Shown: piece by piece, positions 9,159-18,304 of the stretch
How positions within the stretch are numbered: the stretch's first letter is position 1
Layout: every line of letters starts with the position of its first letter
Assembly: GCA_035995205.1 (NCBI GenBank)
Contig: DASYKS010000018.1
Location: 1 to 64,000 of the forward strand
Reading direction: 5' to 3'
Origin: DASYKS01 sp035995205
Lineage (GTDB): Bacteria; Acidobacteriota; Thermoanaerobaculia; Multivoradales; UBA5704
DNA length: 64,000 nucleotides
Program-made: the position numbers and the translations under genes
The notes under the pieces: generated by a model
Seen by the model: the letters and a program-made list of their open reading frames with translations, nothing else
Databases searched by the model: none
Told to the model about the DNA's origin: nothing

Positions 9159-9891
9159 GCCGCCGATTCGACTGGCCGTTTGGTCCGGCCCGCGAAACAT
9201 CTCGACCGCGATGATGCGCTCGTTCGAGAGCCGCGGCGACAGCTATGTCACCGACGAGCCGCTCTACAGCCACTACCTGAAAGTCACCGGTCTCCCCCAC
9301 CCCGGCCGGGACGACGTGATCGCCCACCATGAGAGCGATTGGCGGAAGGTGGTCGCCTGGCTCACCGGTCCGGTGCCCGAGGGGAAGGCGCTCTGGTACC
9401 AGAAGCACATGTCCCACCACCTTTTACCGAACATCGAGCGCGATGGGAGCGGCTGGCTCGGCCAGCTCGAAAACTGCTTCCTGATCCGCGAACCGCGGGC
9501 GATGCTCGCCTCGTTCGCCAAGGTGATGCCGAGCCCGACGATTTTGGATACCGGCCTCCCCCAGCAGGTAGAACTGTTCGAGCAGATCCGCGCCCGCCGC
9601 GGCGCGGTGCCGCCGGTGGTCGACGCGCGCGACGTGCTGCTCGATCCGCGGCGAACCTTGAGCGCGCTGTGCGCCCGCGTGGGAATCGAATTCCAGGAGT
9701 CGATGCTTGCCTGGCCTACCGGCCGGCGAGCGACCGACGGCATCTGGGCCGAGCATTGGTACGCCGAGGTCGAGCGTTCGACCGGATTCGTCCCGTACCG
9801 GCCGAAGGGAGACGACCTGGCGGAGCGGCTGGAGCCGCTGGCGGCAGAATGCGCGCGATTGTACGAAGTGTTGGCGGAACACCGGTTGTAG
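9145..9891 (+). CDS. Sulfotransferase-like P-loop protein
   Basis: About 248 residues. The N-terminal IRLAVWSGPRNISTAMMRSFESRGD is the phosphate-binding start of a sulfotransferase-like family, followed by VTDEPLYSHYL, a central KHMSHHLLPN and FLIREPRAMLASFAK. None of ATG, GTG or TTG occurs between the in-frame stop at 9076 and the ATG at 9211, and starting at 9211 would remove the phosphate-binding loop. A CTG at 9145 has GAGGAGG 5 nt upstream, so a CUG start is proposed; AUU at 9166 is the alternative. The GAGGAGG itself belongs to the hairpin repeat. Sulfuryl donor and acceptor are unknown. Confidence 0.7.
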   Translation: MSHYPPPIRLAVWSGPRNISTAMMRSFESRGDSYVTDEPLYSHYLKVTGLPHPGRDDVIAHHESDWRKVVAWLTGPVPEGKALWYQKHMSHHLLPNIERDGSGWLGQLENCFLIREPRAMLASFAKVMPSPTILDTGLPQQVELFEQIRARRGAVPPVVDARDVLLDPRRTLSALCARVGIEFQESMLAWPTGRRATDGIWAEHWYAEVERSTGFVPYRPKGDDLAERLEPLAAECARLYEVLAEHRL

Positions 9892-9964
9892 ATCCATAAG
9901 GTCCAAGGGCATGAGACACTTCATCGCCCGCATTGGAGCGAGGTGTTGGAGGAGGAGGTTTGCC

Positions 9965-10453
9965 ATGGCTTTGAATCACCGTTTTTCCGCGCGCGTTTTT
10001 TCTCGCGCCTTCGCATTCGTAGCGATCGCGCTCGCCGCGTTCGCCCTTGCAACTCCCGTCGCCGCCCAGGACGACGAAGAGGAAGTCTCCCGGGTCATCG
10101 CGGTTCAGGTGTATGCGGAGGTGCACGGCTCCGAAGACCCGATTCTGTATGGCGTCGCTCCCGAGAACGAGCCGGTCGAGGTCTCTCCCGGCGAGCACCT
10201 GCGTCTCACCCTGGTAGGAACCGGGCTGGTCGGCGGCAAGGGCGAAGAGGTAGAGATTCCGGCGGCGTTCAACATCGCGGCCGGTCGGGGCGTCCAGATC
10301 ACCGGTCGCGGCGACAACTGGATCGACGTCGCGATCAGCCCCGGCGCGAGCGGCAATGCCGGAGAGATCGGCTATCGGGTCGGCGACGACTACGAGATGC
10401 GCCGCGAGCTCACCAGCGGACGGATCATCCTTGAAGTCGTGGACGAGGAATAG
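9965..10453 (+). CDS. Secreted protein, paralogue 1 of 3 (N-terminal domain only)
   Basis: Protein of 162 residues with a signal peptide ending ATPVAAQ. The mature part is a beta-rich domain of about 125 residues with VIAVQVYAEVHGSEDPILYGVAPENEPVEVSPGEHLRLTLVGTGL and ends at GYRVGDDYEMRRELTSGRIILEV. The same domain opens the proteins at 10460 and 12222, which have an extra C-terminal region absent here. I do not recognise the domain. An unusually long purine-rich GGAGGAGGAGG sits 5 nt before the ATG. The next paralogue starts 6 bp after the stop, so they are likely one operon. Confidence 0.8.
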   Translation: MALNHRFSARVFSRAFAFVAIALAAFALATPVAAQDDEEEVSRVIAVQVYAEVHGSEDPILYGVAPENEPVEVSPGEHLRLTLVGTGLVGGKGEEVEIPAAFNIAAGRGVQITGRGDNWIDVAISPGASGNAGEIGYRVGDDYEMRRELTSGRIILEVVDEE

Positions 10454-10459
10454 ATCGCC

Positions 10460-11359
10460 ATGGAGCTAAATCAACGTTCTCCCTCGCGCCGTTTTAAGAC
10501 CTTGGCGATCATCGCCATCACCGCGATGACGGCGATCACCGCGCTCGCCTTGCCGGCCGCCGCGCAGGCCACCAAGGTTATCGCCATCCAGGTCTATGCC
10601 GACCCGGCGGGCTCGGCCGGCGCGGTCCGCTACGGCGTGGCGCCCGAGAACGAGGCGGTTCCGGTCACCCCGGGCGAGCGCCTGCGTCTGACTCTAGTCG
10701 GAACCGCTCTCGTCAATAGCAAAGGCCAGGAGATCGAGATGCCGGCGACGTTCAGCATCGCGGCCGGCGACAGCGTCACGATCGTCGGTCGCGGCAGCAA
10801 CTGGGTCGACGTCGCGATCGACGGCGACGCGAACGGTGTCGCCGGACAGATCGGTTATCGGGTCGGCGACGACTACGAGATGCGCGGCGCGCTCACCAAC
10901 GGGCGGATCACGCTCCAAACGCAAGGCCGCCCGGGCGGCTCGGGCGGGGGCAGTCACGGCGGGGGTAGTCACGACGGGGGCAATTCGAGCCGGCACGAAA
11001 AAGCGACCACCGTCACCCGCGCGCTGATCGAGGGGATTCTCAACCGGACCTTCGAGACGGACCGCGACGACGAATGGGTCGACGAGGTCTACGAAGGGGG
11101 CTACGACAGCGTGCTCTCCGTCGCCGAAGATCTCGCCCGGCAGGCATCCCGGCGCGGCTCGCAGGACGCGGAGGCGACCGTCCGCCGCCTCTACCGCTTC
11201 CTGCTCCGGCGCAGCTCCGACAAGATCGACTCGGATGACGGTTTTTGGACCAACGTGACGGCGATGCGCAAGACCGGCCTCTCCGCCGTGGTCGAGACGA
11301 TCGTCGGCTCCGACGAGTTTTCCCGCGCGTTCCACCTCGACGACTTCGACGCGCGGTAG
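10460..11359 (+). CDS. Secreted protein, paralogue 2 of 3, with DUF4214-like C-terminus
   Basis: Protein of 299 residues: a signal peptide (ending LPAAAQ), the shared N-terminal beta domain (about 33-155), a Gly/Ser/His-rich linker (about 158-178), and a C-terminal helical domain of about 115 residues. The C-terminal part reads RRLYRFLLRRSSDKIDSDDGFWTN and ETIVGSDEFSRAF, which resembles DUF4214-type domains often found in secreted or surface proteins. Function unknown. It follows paralogue 1 by 6 bp. The convergent endonuclease III gene ends 5 bp beyond its stop. Confidence 0.8.
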   Translation: MELNQRSPSRRFKTLAIIAITAMTAITALALPAAAQATKVIAIQVYADPAGSAGAVRYGVAPENEAVPVTPGERLRLTLVGTALVNSKGQEIEMPATFSIAAGDSVTIVGRGSNWVDVAIDGDANGVAGQIGYRVGDDYEMRGALTNGRITLQTQGRPGGSGGGSHGGGSHDGGNSSRHEKATTVTRALIEGILNRTFETDRDDEWVDEVYEGGYDSVLSVAEDLARQASRRGSQDAEATVRRLYRFLLRRSSDKIDSDDGFWTNVTAMRKTGLSAVVETIVGSDEFSRAFHLDDFDAR

Positions 11360-11364
11360 GCGGA

Positions 11365-12039
11365 TTAACCTCGCCGCCGCACGGCGAGGTTCCGCTTCGC
11401 CTCGTCCGCTTTCCTCTGCTTGCTCGCCGCCCACGAGCAGATTGGGCAGGCGTCGAGGTCGTGGTAGAGCGCGGGGCAGCGCTCGCGGCCGAAGTAGATG
11501 ATCTGCAGGTGAGCCCGGCCCCAGCTCTCTTCGGGAAAGACCCGTTTCAAATCCGCTTCGGTCTTCTCGACGTTCGATCCGTCCGAAAGACCCCAGCGGG
11601 CGGCGAGGCGGTGGATGTGGGTATCGACCGGGAACGCCGCCAGCTCGAACGCCTGAGCCATCACCACCGACGCCGTCTTGTGCCCCACCCCGGGGAGCGC
11701 TTCGAGCTCGGCGAACGTGCGCGGCACGACGCCGCCGTGGCGCTCGACCAACAGCTCGGAGAGGCGTTTCAGGTTCTTCGCCTTGGTCGGGGCGAGGCCG
11801 ATGCGGCGGATCAGATGCAGGATCTCTTCGACCGGCAGCGCCGCCATCGCAGCGGGCGTGCCCGCCCGGGCGAACAGCGCGGGCGTCACCGTGTTGACCA
11901 GCTTGTCGGTGGTCTGCGCCGAGAGCACGACCGCCACCAACAGGGTGAACGGGTCGACGTGATCGAGCGGGATCGCCATCTCGGGGTAGAGGTCGTCGAG
12001 GATCGACTGGATGCGCGCGGCTTTCTCGTGACGGGTCAT
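11365..12039 (-). CDS. nth: Endonuclease III (DNA glycosylase/AP lyase)
   Basis: Base-excision repair enzyme of 224 residues. The helix-hairpin-helix LPGVGHKTASVV carries the catalytic lysine K121, and PVDTHIHRLAARWG carries the catalytic aspartate D139. The Fe-S loop is atypical: cysteines at 188, 198 and 201 (C-X9-C-X2-C) with no fourth cysteine afterwards, whereas E. coli Nth has C-X6-C-X2-C-X5-C. The cluster may be modified or absent. The ATG at 12039 gives the usual N-terminal helix. It sits between two members of the secreted paralogue set, on the opposite strand. Confidence 0.92.
   Translation of the reverse strand: MTRHEKAARIQSILDDLYPEMAIPLDHVDPFTLLVAVVLSAQTTDKLVNTVTPALFARAGTPAAMAALPVEEILHLIRRIGLAPTKAKNLKRLSELLVERHGGVVPRTFAELEALPGVGHKTASVVMAQAFELAAFPVDTHIHRLAARWGLSDGSNVEKTEADLKRVFPEESWGRAHLQIIYFGRERCPALYHDLDACPICSWAASKQRKADEAKRNLAVRRRG
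11367..11391. terminator. Shared hairpin between convergent paralogue 2 and nth
   Basis: A perfect 10-bp stem (AACCTCGCCG with CGGCGAGGTT, 5-nt loop) spans the end of nth and starts 8 nt after the stop of paralogue 2. It has no strong U run on either side, so terminator activity is a suggestion. Confidence 0.4.
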
Positions 12040-12068
12040 GAGGGGTGGATTCTCTGTCGAAACGCATC

Positions 12069-12104
12069 GTTCGTCCACTCCAGAGGACGAACCGGCACTT
12101 TTTT
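12069..12104 (+). promoter_or_regulatory. Hairpin with T run in the nth / paralogue 3 divergent region
   Basis: GTTCGTCC and GGACGAAC pair perfectly over an 8-nt loop, and a run of six T lies 6 nt after the stem. It lies upstream of the gene at 12222 and points the same way. It could be a leader attenuator or a barrier to antisense reading into that gene. No consensus promoter was recognised around it. Confidence 0.3.
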
Positions 12105-12221
12105 CCGTCGCGTGGCGGCCTTTGCCCGGGAGAAGGGGTTGGCCGGGACCTTGCACTCCTACTCGGCGTAACAAGATTGCCCCGCTCGCATTTGAGCGCG
12201 GCACCGAAGAGGAGGCACCCC

Positions 12222-13172
12222 ATGACTCTCAACATTCGCACCCAAAAGACGCGCCTATTCACGGTCGCCGCGCTGGCTTTCATCCTGGCGCTGCCCGTTG
12301 CCGGACAAGGGGCCAGAGAGCGCTCTTGGAATCGCGACCATTCCCGCTCGGTCGAAACCGGCGCCACCAAGGTGATCGCCATCCAGGTTTGGGCCGATCC
12401 GATTGGATCCGGCCAGGAGCAGCGTTTCGGCATCGCTCCTGACAACGAAGCCGTCCAGGTGTGGCCCGGCGAACGCCTGCGCCTGTCGCTCGTGGGCACC
12501 GGTCTGTTCAACGGCAAGGGGGACGAGGTGCCGGTCGGCGCGACGTTCAACATCGAGGCCGGACGGGACATCTCGATCCTTAGGAGCAGCGGCAACTGGG
12601 TCGAGGTTGCGATCGGCAACGACGCTCGCGGCGTCGCCGGTCAGGTCGGTTATCGCGTGCGCGGCGGTTACGACATGCGCGGCGGGCTCACCAACGGCCG
12701 GATCACGCTCGAAGCACGTGCAGGTCGCGGCGACGACCGGCATGACCGCGGTGGTCGTCACGATGGCGATTCCTCCAGCCGGCGCGAACAAGCCCGCGTG
12801 GTGACGAGTGCCCTGGTCGAAGGCATCCTCAACACGCGATTCGATCCTTCTCGCGATCGGGAGTGGGTCGACCGGGTCTACGAGAACGGTTACCGCGGCG
12901 TGCAGAGTCTCTCCGACGATCTCGCCAAGTCGGTCGAGCGGCGGCGGATCGCGGTCGATGCGGACGACACCGTGCGTCGTCTCTACCGCGTGCTGCTCCG
13001 ACGGGATGCCAACGAGATCAAATCCGACCGGGGCTTTTGGACCAACGTGTCCACGCTTCGTCGCGACGGTCTACGCGCCGTGGTCCGGACGGTCGTCGGT
13101 TCGACCGAGTTCCGCACCGCGTTCGACATCAACCAACTCGAAGAGCGCGATTCGCACTACTCCCGCCGTTAA
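12222..13172 (+). CDS. Secreted protein, paralogue 3 of 3, with DUF4214-like C-terminus
   Basis: Protein of 316 residues with the same design as paralogue 2: signal peptide (ending LPVAGQ), a short variable segment, the shared beta domain from ATKVIAIQVWADPIGSG, an Asp/His/Arg-rich linker, then the C-terminal helical domain with RRLYRVLLRRDANEIKSDRGFWTN and VVGSTEFRTAFDI. The linker is charged rather than glycine-rich. AGAGGAGG lies 7 nt before the ATG at 12222. A strong terminator follows. Its separation from paralogues 1 and 2 by nth suggests duplication followed by insertion or local rearrangement. Confidence 0.8.
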   Translation: MTLNIRTQKTRLFTVAALAFILALPVAGQGARERSWNRDHSRSVETGATKVIAIQVWADPIGSGQEQRFGIAPDNEAVQVWPGERLRLSLVGTGLFNGKGDEVPVGATFNIEAGRDISILRSSGNWVEVAIGNDARGVAGQVGYRVRGGYDMRGGLTNGRITLEARAGRGDDRHDRGGRHDGDSSSRREQARVVTSALVEGILNTRFDPSRDREWVDRVYENGYRGVQSLSDDLAKSVERRRIAVDADDTVRRLYRVLLRRDANEIKSDRGFWTNVSTLRRDGLRAVVRTVVGSTEFRTAFDINQLEERDSHYSRR

Positions 13173-13203
13173 CTCGAAGTACCGAGAAGACGGCCTGCCC
13201 GAG

Positions 13204-13238
13204 GGGCGGAGGTTTCGACCTCCGCCCTTCTGCTTTTT
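13204..13238 (+). terminator. Intrinsic terminator after paralogue 3
   Basis: A perfect 10-bp GC-rich stem (GGGCGGAGGT with ACCTCCGCCC) closed by a UUCG tetraloop is followed by TTCTGCTTTTT. It lies between the stop of paralogue 3 and the end of the convergent TPM gene. Confidence 0.9.
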
Positions 13239-14266
13239 CACCAGCTGCTCGATGAGCCGCCCCCTCCGAAGCTCCCTCCCCCGCCCGAGAAGCTGTCGGA
13301 CGAAGACGAAGAGGAGGAGGACCAGGAGGAGCCCCCGCCGCTCGACCAGCCGCCCGTATCAAAGGTCCAGCTGCGATGGCCTTTCGCGCCCCGGAGCGTC
13401 GCCGACGCCTTCGGAACGCGCCCGGTCATACGAAGCCAGAGCCGCAGCAGCGGATACCCCACCAGCCAGGCTCCGATGATCCCTACGGCGATCCCCGGCG
13501 GTGCGGCCACCGAGGCCAGGATCAGCACAAACGGCGTGACGATCGCGTAGACCGCCCACGTCATGCAGCCCGGGATCCGGCTGCCGATACCGCCGAAGAC
13601 GAACACGATAAGCGTGAGCATGCCGCCCAGGATCAGCCGCACGCCGAGGCCGGTCGGTTGCGAGGTGGCCGGCGGCGGCGCGGCCGGCGGTTCCTGCCCG
13701 CGCAGCTGGGCGCCGATCGCGTCGATCCCCCGTTCGATGCCGCCGGCATAGTCGCCGGAGCGAAACGCCGGCCGCACCAGGTCGTCCTGGATGCGCCGGG
13801 TGCGGATGTCGGTGAGCGTCGGCTCCAGGCCGTAGCCCACCTCGATGCGCATCTTGCGGTCGTCGCGCGCCACCAGGAACAGCACGCCGTCGTCGCGCTT
13901 GGCGTCGCCCAGTTTCCAGGTCTCGGCCACCCGATGGGAAAAATCCTCCATCTTCTCGTCGTCGAGGCTCGCCACGGTGAGCACCGCGACCTGCGCCTTC
14001 GTGTCCTTCTCCAGCGCGGCGAGTTTGGCTTCGAGCGCGGTGCGCGCCCCGGGAGTCAGCAACGCCGCTTCGTCGACCACCCGGCCGGAGAGGAACGGCA
14101 CGTCGCGGACGGCCGCCCAGGTTGGCAGTGACACGAGAAACGCGAGCGTCGCGGCCCCGAAAATGACGTGCCGTATCAAGCCTGGGTGCGCGGGCGTCTC
14201 GCCCGCCTTGGCGGGCCGGAGGCCCGCGCACCCAGGAGGCACCGAGCGCAAGGGCGGGCGCGTCAT
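13238..14266 (-). CDS. TPM-domain secreted/membrane protein with Ser/Gly-rich tail
   Basis: YgcG-type protein of 342 residues. After a hydrophobic segment (about 33-51), the TPM domain begins VPFLSGRVVDEAALLTPGARTALEAKLAALE and includes QVAVLTVASL, a GVLFLVARDDRKMRIEVGYGLEPTLTD core, and IQDDLVRPAFRSGDYAGGIERG. Two further membrane segments and a tail of Ser/Gly/Trp follow, as is usual in the family. The start at 14266 is fixed by a 4-bp ATGA overlap with the upstream gene and an immediate GGAGGAGGA. Residues about 11-29, before the hydrophobic segment, are encoded by a hairpin repeat, so the N-terminal extension is probably repeat-derived. Role uncertain; TPM proteins are linked to envelope and photosystem maintenance. 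Confidence 0.85.
   Translation of the reverse strand: MTRPPLRSVPPGCAGLRPAKAGETPAHPGLIRHVIFGAATLAFLVSLPTWAAVRDVPFLSGRVVDEAALLTPGARTALEAKLAALEKDTKAQVAVLTVASLDDEKMEDFSHRVAETWKLGDAKRDDGVLFLVARDDRKMRIEVGYGLEPTLTDIRTRRIQDDLVRPAFRSGDYAGGIERGIDAIGAQLRGQEPPAAPPPATSQPTGLGVRLILGGMLTLIVFVFGGIGSRIPGCMTWAVYAIVTPFVLILASVAAPPGIAVGIIGAWLVGYPLLRLWLRMTGRVPKASATLRGAKGHRSWTFDTGGWSSGGGSSWSSSSSSSSDSFSGGGGSFGGGGSSSSW
14181..14236. repeat. Hairpin repeat inside the TPM gene
   Basis: Perfect 15-bp arms (14181-14195 and 14222-14236) flank a nested GCCCGCC/GGCGGGC stem. It lies in frame within the N-terminal codons of the gene ending at 13238. Confidence 0.75.
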
Positions 14267-14952
14267 TCCTCCTCCAGACGCAGCTCGTCGGGCAGCTCGT
14301 TCGGCCCCGGCGAGACGGGGGCCATCCTGGAGGTCCGATCGGCCGCCGAATCGATGGTCAGCCCGGCGGCGTTCAGAACCTCGCCAACCTGGGCCACCCC
14401 GGCGACCAGCGCCGCGGCCGGGCCGTGGCTCTTCAAGCGCGCGGCGATCGCCTCGGCCACACGATCCCAGGCGGAGCTGGGAACCCGCGCGCGAAACCCG
14501 ACGTCGGGCAACACCAGAACGCGCCGCTCGAACAGCGAGACGAACAGGAGCAGCCCTTCGCGGCTCGCGGTCGCGGCCAGCTCCTCGGCGAGGAACGCCG
14601 ATTCCGCCCGGCGGCGCACCCGCTGCTCGATCAGCTCCGCCCCGATGAGAGCGCGGGCGACGGGCGGCAGCCGCGTCGCGAGCCATCCCAGGGCGGCGCC
14701 CGCGATCGGCGGCAGCGCGATCCAGACGGCGGGATCGAGACCCCAAAGCTCTACCGAACGAAAAAGCGCGGTCGCCGCGAGCGCGGCGGCCAAGGCCCCG
14801 AGCGCCGCGCCTTTCCACTCGGCGTTGGCGTAGGCGTCGCTCCGCGCGACGACGAACGGCACGATCTCGGCCGAAGTCTTGCCTTCGAGGTCGGCGACCG
14901 CGAGGCGGAGCGTCTCCCGTTCGGCCGGGGGAAAGAGGTCTTCGAAGCTCAT
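14263..14952 (-). CDS. TPM-domain membrane protein
   Basis: Protein of 229 residues, partner of the downstream TPM gene. It has a short TPM-like domain split by two hydrophobic segments (about 45-65 and 74-92): MSFEDLFPPAERETLRLAVADLEGKTSAEIVPFVV, then AELIEQRVRRRAESAFLAEELAATASREGLLLFVSLFERRVLVLPDVGF. Its stop overlaps the next start by 4 bp, so the two are translationally coupled. Such pairs often travel with a LemA gene, which is not present here. Confidence 0.8.
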   Translation of the reverse strand: MSFEDLFPPAERETLRLAVADLEGKTSAEIVPFVVARSDAYANAEWKGAALGALAAALAATALFRSVELWGLDPAVWIALPPIAGAALGWLATRLPPVARALIGAELIEQRVRRRAESAFLAEELAATASREGLLLFVSLFERRVLVLPDVGFRARVPSSAWDRVAEAIAARLKSHGPAAALVAGVAQVGEVLNAAGLTIDSAADRTSRMAPVSPGPNELPDELRLEEE

Positions 14953-14968
14953 GGGGAGAGGCGGGATG

Positions 14969-15400
14969 TTACTCCCATCCGCCCCCCGGCGCCCGCCCTT
15001 TCTTGGTCCGGCCGCGCCGCTTCTTCTCGTCCACGCGGCGGACTTTTGCCGCCCGCGTCGGCCGGGTCTTCACCCGCGGGGTCTCCTCGGCGAGCGCGCC
15101 GCCGAGCAGCTCGGCGAAACGGGCGATCGCCGCCTCCCGGTTTTGGCCCTGCGTCCGGTGGCGTTGCGCCATGACGTGAAACACGCCGTCGCGGGTGATC
15201 CGGGTCGCCAACCGCTCGTAGAGGCGCGCCTTCTGCTCGGGGCTCAACGAGGCCGAGCCCTCGATATCGAACCGGAGCAGCACGCGGGTCTCCACCTTGT
15301 TGACGTTCTGCCCGCCCGGCCCGCCGGAGCGCGCGGTCGCGAACGCCAGCTCGGTCTCCGGAATCTCCAGCCGGTCATCGATTCGAATCATCGTCGCCAT
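14969..15400 (-). CDS. arfB: Alternative ribosome-rescue peptidyl-tRNA hydrolase (ArfB type)
   Basis: Protein of 143 residues that releases nascent chains from ribosomes stalled without a stop codon. The release-factor catalytic GGQ is in ARSGGPGGQNVNKVETRV, and the C-terminal basic tail (about 105-143, KTRPTRAAKVRRVDEKKRRGRTKK) would enter the empty mRNA channel. The ATG at 15400 is used; a second ATG at 15391 (MIRIDD) is equally consistent with the family. It is divergent from the sugar dehydrogenase gene with only 36 bp between the two starts, so their promoters must overlap. Confidence 0.9.
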   Translation of the reverse strand: MATMIRIDDRLEIPETELAFATARSGGPGGQNVNKVETRVLLRFDIEGSASLSPEQKARLYERLATRITRDGVFHVMAQRHRTQGQNREAAIARFAELLGGALAEETPRVKTRPTRAAKVRRVDEKKRRGRTKKGRAPGGGWE

Positions 15401-15436
15401 GGTTTGCCGTTTCTCTGCGATAGGCTTGCGAGCCAC

Positions 15437-16753
<1,317 letters not shown>

Positions 16754-16783
16754 CGGGAAGCCGGCGCCTGGTATCCTCTTCAA

Positions 16784-17815
16784 ATGAAGAGTCTTTTTCG
16801 CCAGTGGTTCGGCCGCTCGGAAGCCGAGCCCGCGGGGCCGTTGGCGGCCGACGGGCAACTCGCGAGCGACCTCTGGGTCGACCGGCCGGATGCGCTGGCG
16901 CGCCTCGAAGCGATGCACAAAAGCGGCGAGGTCGCCGCCGACGAGGCGGCGCAGCTCGAGCATTTCATCCGCCGCGGCTATCTGACGTTTCCGCTCGGCG
17001 ACATCGCGGCCACGGCGACCGCGTTGAGAGAAGACGTCGATCGGATCTGGCGCGAGAAGCCGGCCGATCTCGCTTATGCCTGGAGCGGCCCGCTGCGCAG
17101 CTTCGCGGAAGCGGACGTAGAGCGCGACCGGCGCCCTTCGTACCGGATCGCCGATCTTCACTCGCACTCGAAGGCGGCGCTCGACCTGTACCTTCATCCC
17201 GCCATCTTCCGCCGGGTGGAGCTGGCGCTCGGCCGCCCCGCCGTCGCCACCCAGTCGCTCTATTTCGAATGGGGCAGCCAGCAGGCACTCCATCGCGATC
17301 CGGTCTTCGTCCAAACCCGGCCGCCCAGCCACCTGATCGCCGCCTGGATCGCGCTCGAAGACATTCATCCGGACAGCGGGCCGCTGGTCTACATGCCCGG
17401 CTCCCACCGGCTCCCCTACTACCAATTCGCGCCCGGCGAGTTCCTGTTCGACCAGAGCCGCTACGGCCCCGCCGAAGCGGAAGCCATGGCCAAGCATGAC
17501 CGGGAGCAATGCGCCGCGGCGGGCCTTGTCCCCGAAACGCTCGTCTGCCCGCGCGGGGAGGTGCTCCTCTGGCACTCCTCGCTCCTCCACGGCGGCTCCG
17601 CGGTCGCCGATCCGAACCGGACCCGCAAGAGCTTCGTCGTCCACTTCTCCAGCGCCGACCGCTACACCCTCCGCCGCCAGGGGATCGTCGAATTCCTCCG
17701 CGACGGCGACGAGACGCTCGAGCGCCACCGGATCCTGGAGACCGAGGAGTTGATCGAGCGTCCCGGCGCGCGGGGATTCGCTAGCCCGATGGCGGGGTAT
17801 GGGGCGCCGGAGTAG
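16784..17815 (+). CDS. Phytanoyl-CoA dioxygenase (PhyH) family protein
   Basis: Fe(II)/2-oxoglutarate-dependent oxygenase of 343 residues. The iron-binding facial triad is visible as H170 and D172 in ALHRDPVF and a distal histidine in LLHGGSAV; RKSFVVHFS supplies the expected 2-oxoglutarate-binding arginine region. The motif SGPLVYMPGSHRLPYY is typical of PhyH enzymes acting on small polar or lipid-like substrates. The first 60 residues are a helical extension. Substrate unknown. It is 30 bp after the sugar dehydrogenase gene and directly followed by a decayed gene. Confidence 0.88.
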   Translation: MKSLFRQWFGRSEAEPAGPLAADGQLASDLWVDRPDALARLEAMHKSGEVAADEAAQLEHFIRRGYLTFPLGDIAATATALREDVDRIWREKPADLAYAWSGPLRSFAEADVERDRRPSYRIADLHSHSKAALDLYLHPAIFRRVELALGRPAVATQSLYFEWGSQQALHRDPVFVQTRPPSHLIAAWIALEDIHPDSGPLVYMPGSHRLPYYQFAPGEFLFDQSRYGPAEAEAMAKHDREQCAAAGLVPETLVCPRGEVLLWHSSLLHGGSAVADPNRTRKSFVVHFSSADRYTLRRQGIVEFLRDGDETLERHRILETEELIERPGARGFASPMAGYGAPE

Positions 17816-17828
17816 GCGCAACTGCACG

Positions 17829-18244
17829 GTCACGGCCCCCAACGGTCCTAGGCTGGCCGCGGCGCTGGAGACGCTGGAATTCATGGTCAGCGTGGACGTC
17901 TACGTCAACGAAACCACTCGCCACGCCGATGTGATCCTGCCGGGGCTGTTGCCGTTCGAGGAGTCGCACTATGACGTGGCATCTCCCAGTTGTCCTGCTG
18001 CAACCACGCCCGCTACGGCTCGCCGGTGCTCGCGCCGCCGCCGGGCTGGCCCGCGAAGGTCAGCGACGAGGTCATGTCGGGCGTGATTTCCCTGCCGCAC
18101 GGCTGGGGCCACGACCTCCCCGGGATCCACCTGGAGGTCGCCGCCAGGCGGCCGGGCGCCAACCTCAACGCGCTGCTCGACGAGAACCTGCGCGATCCGC
18201 TCTCCGGCAACGCCGTCCCGAGCGGCGTGCCGGTGCGCCGGTAG
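17829..18244 (+). pseudogene. Decayed molybdopterin oxidoreductase
   Basis: Two blocks in different frames match one protein family. Frame 1 (about 17829-17981) reads TAPNGPRLAAALETLEFMVSV, then VNETTRHADVILPG and FEESHYD, the middle of a BisC/anaerobic-dehydrogenase-like molybdopterin oxidoreductase. Frame 2 (about 17990-18244) reads SDEVMSGVISLPHGWGHD and NLNALLDENLRDPLSGNAV, the C-terminal cofactor-binding end. The intervening couple of hundred residues and the entire N-terminus are missing. This is a deletion remnant. It is a different branch from the formate dehydrogenase at 31-33 kb. Confidence 0.8.
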
Positions 18245-18304
18245 AGCGAGTGAAAGTAAGGGCCACCCGGACGAAAGCCGGCAGCAGTAGCCTCTTTCTG
18301 GTAC

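Noticed and set aside
14969..15400. Peptide chain release factor 1 or 2
   Set aside because: The protein has the GGQ domain and a basic tail but none of the codon-recognition domain, and 143 residues is ArfB size.
17829..18244. Two separate small genes of unknown function
   Set aside because: Both frames match parts of one molybdopterin oxidoreductase in the correct order, which fits an internally deleted pseudogene better.
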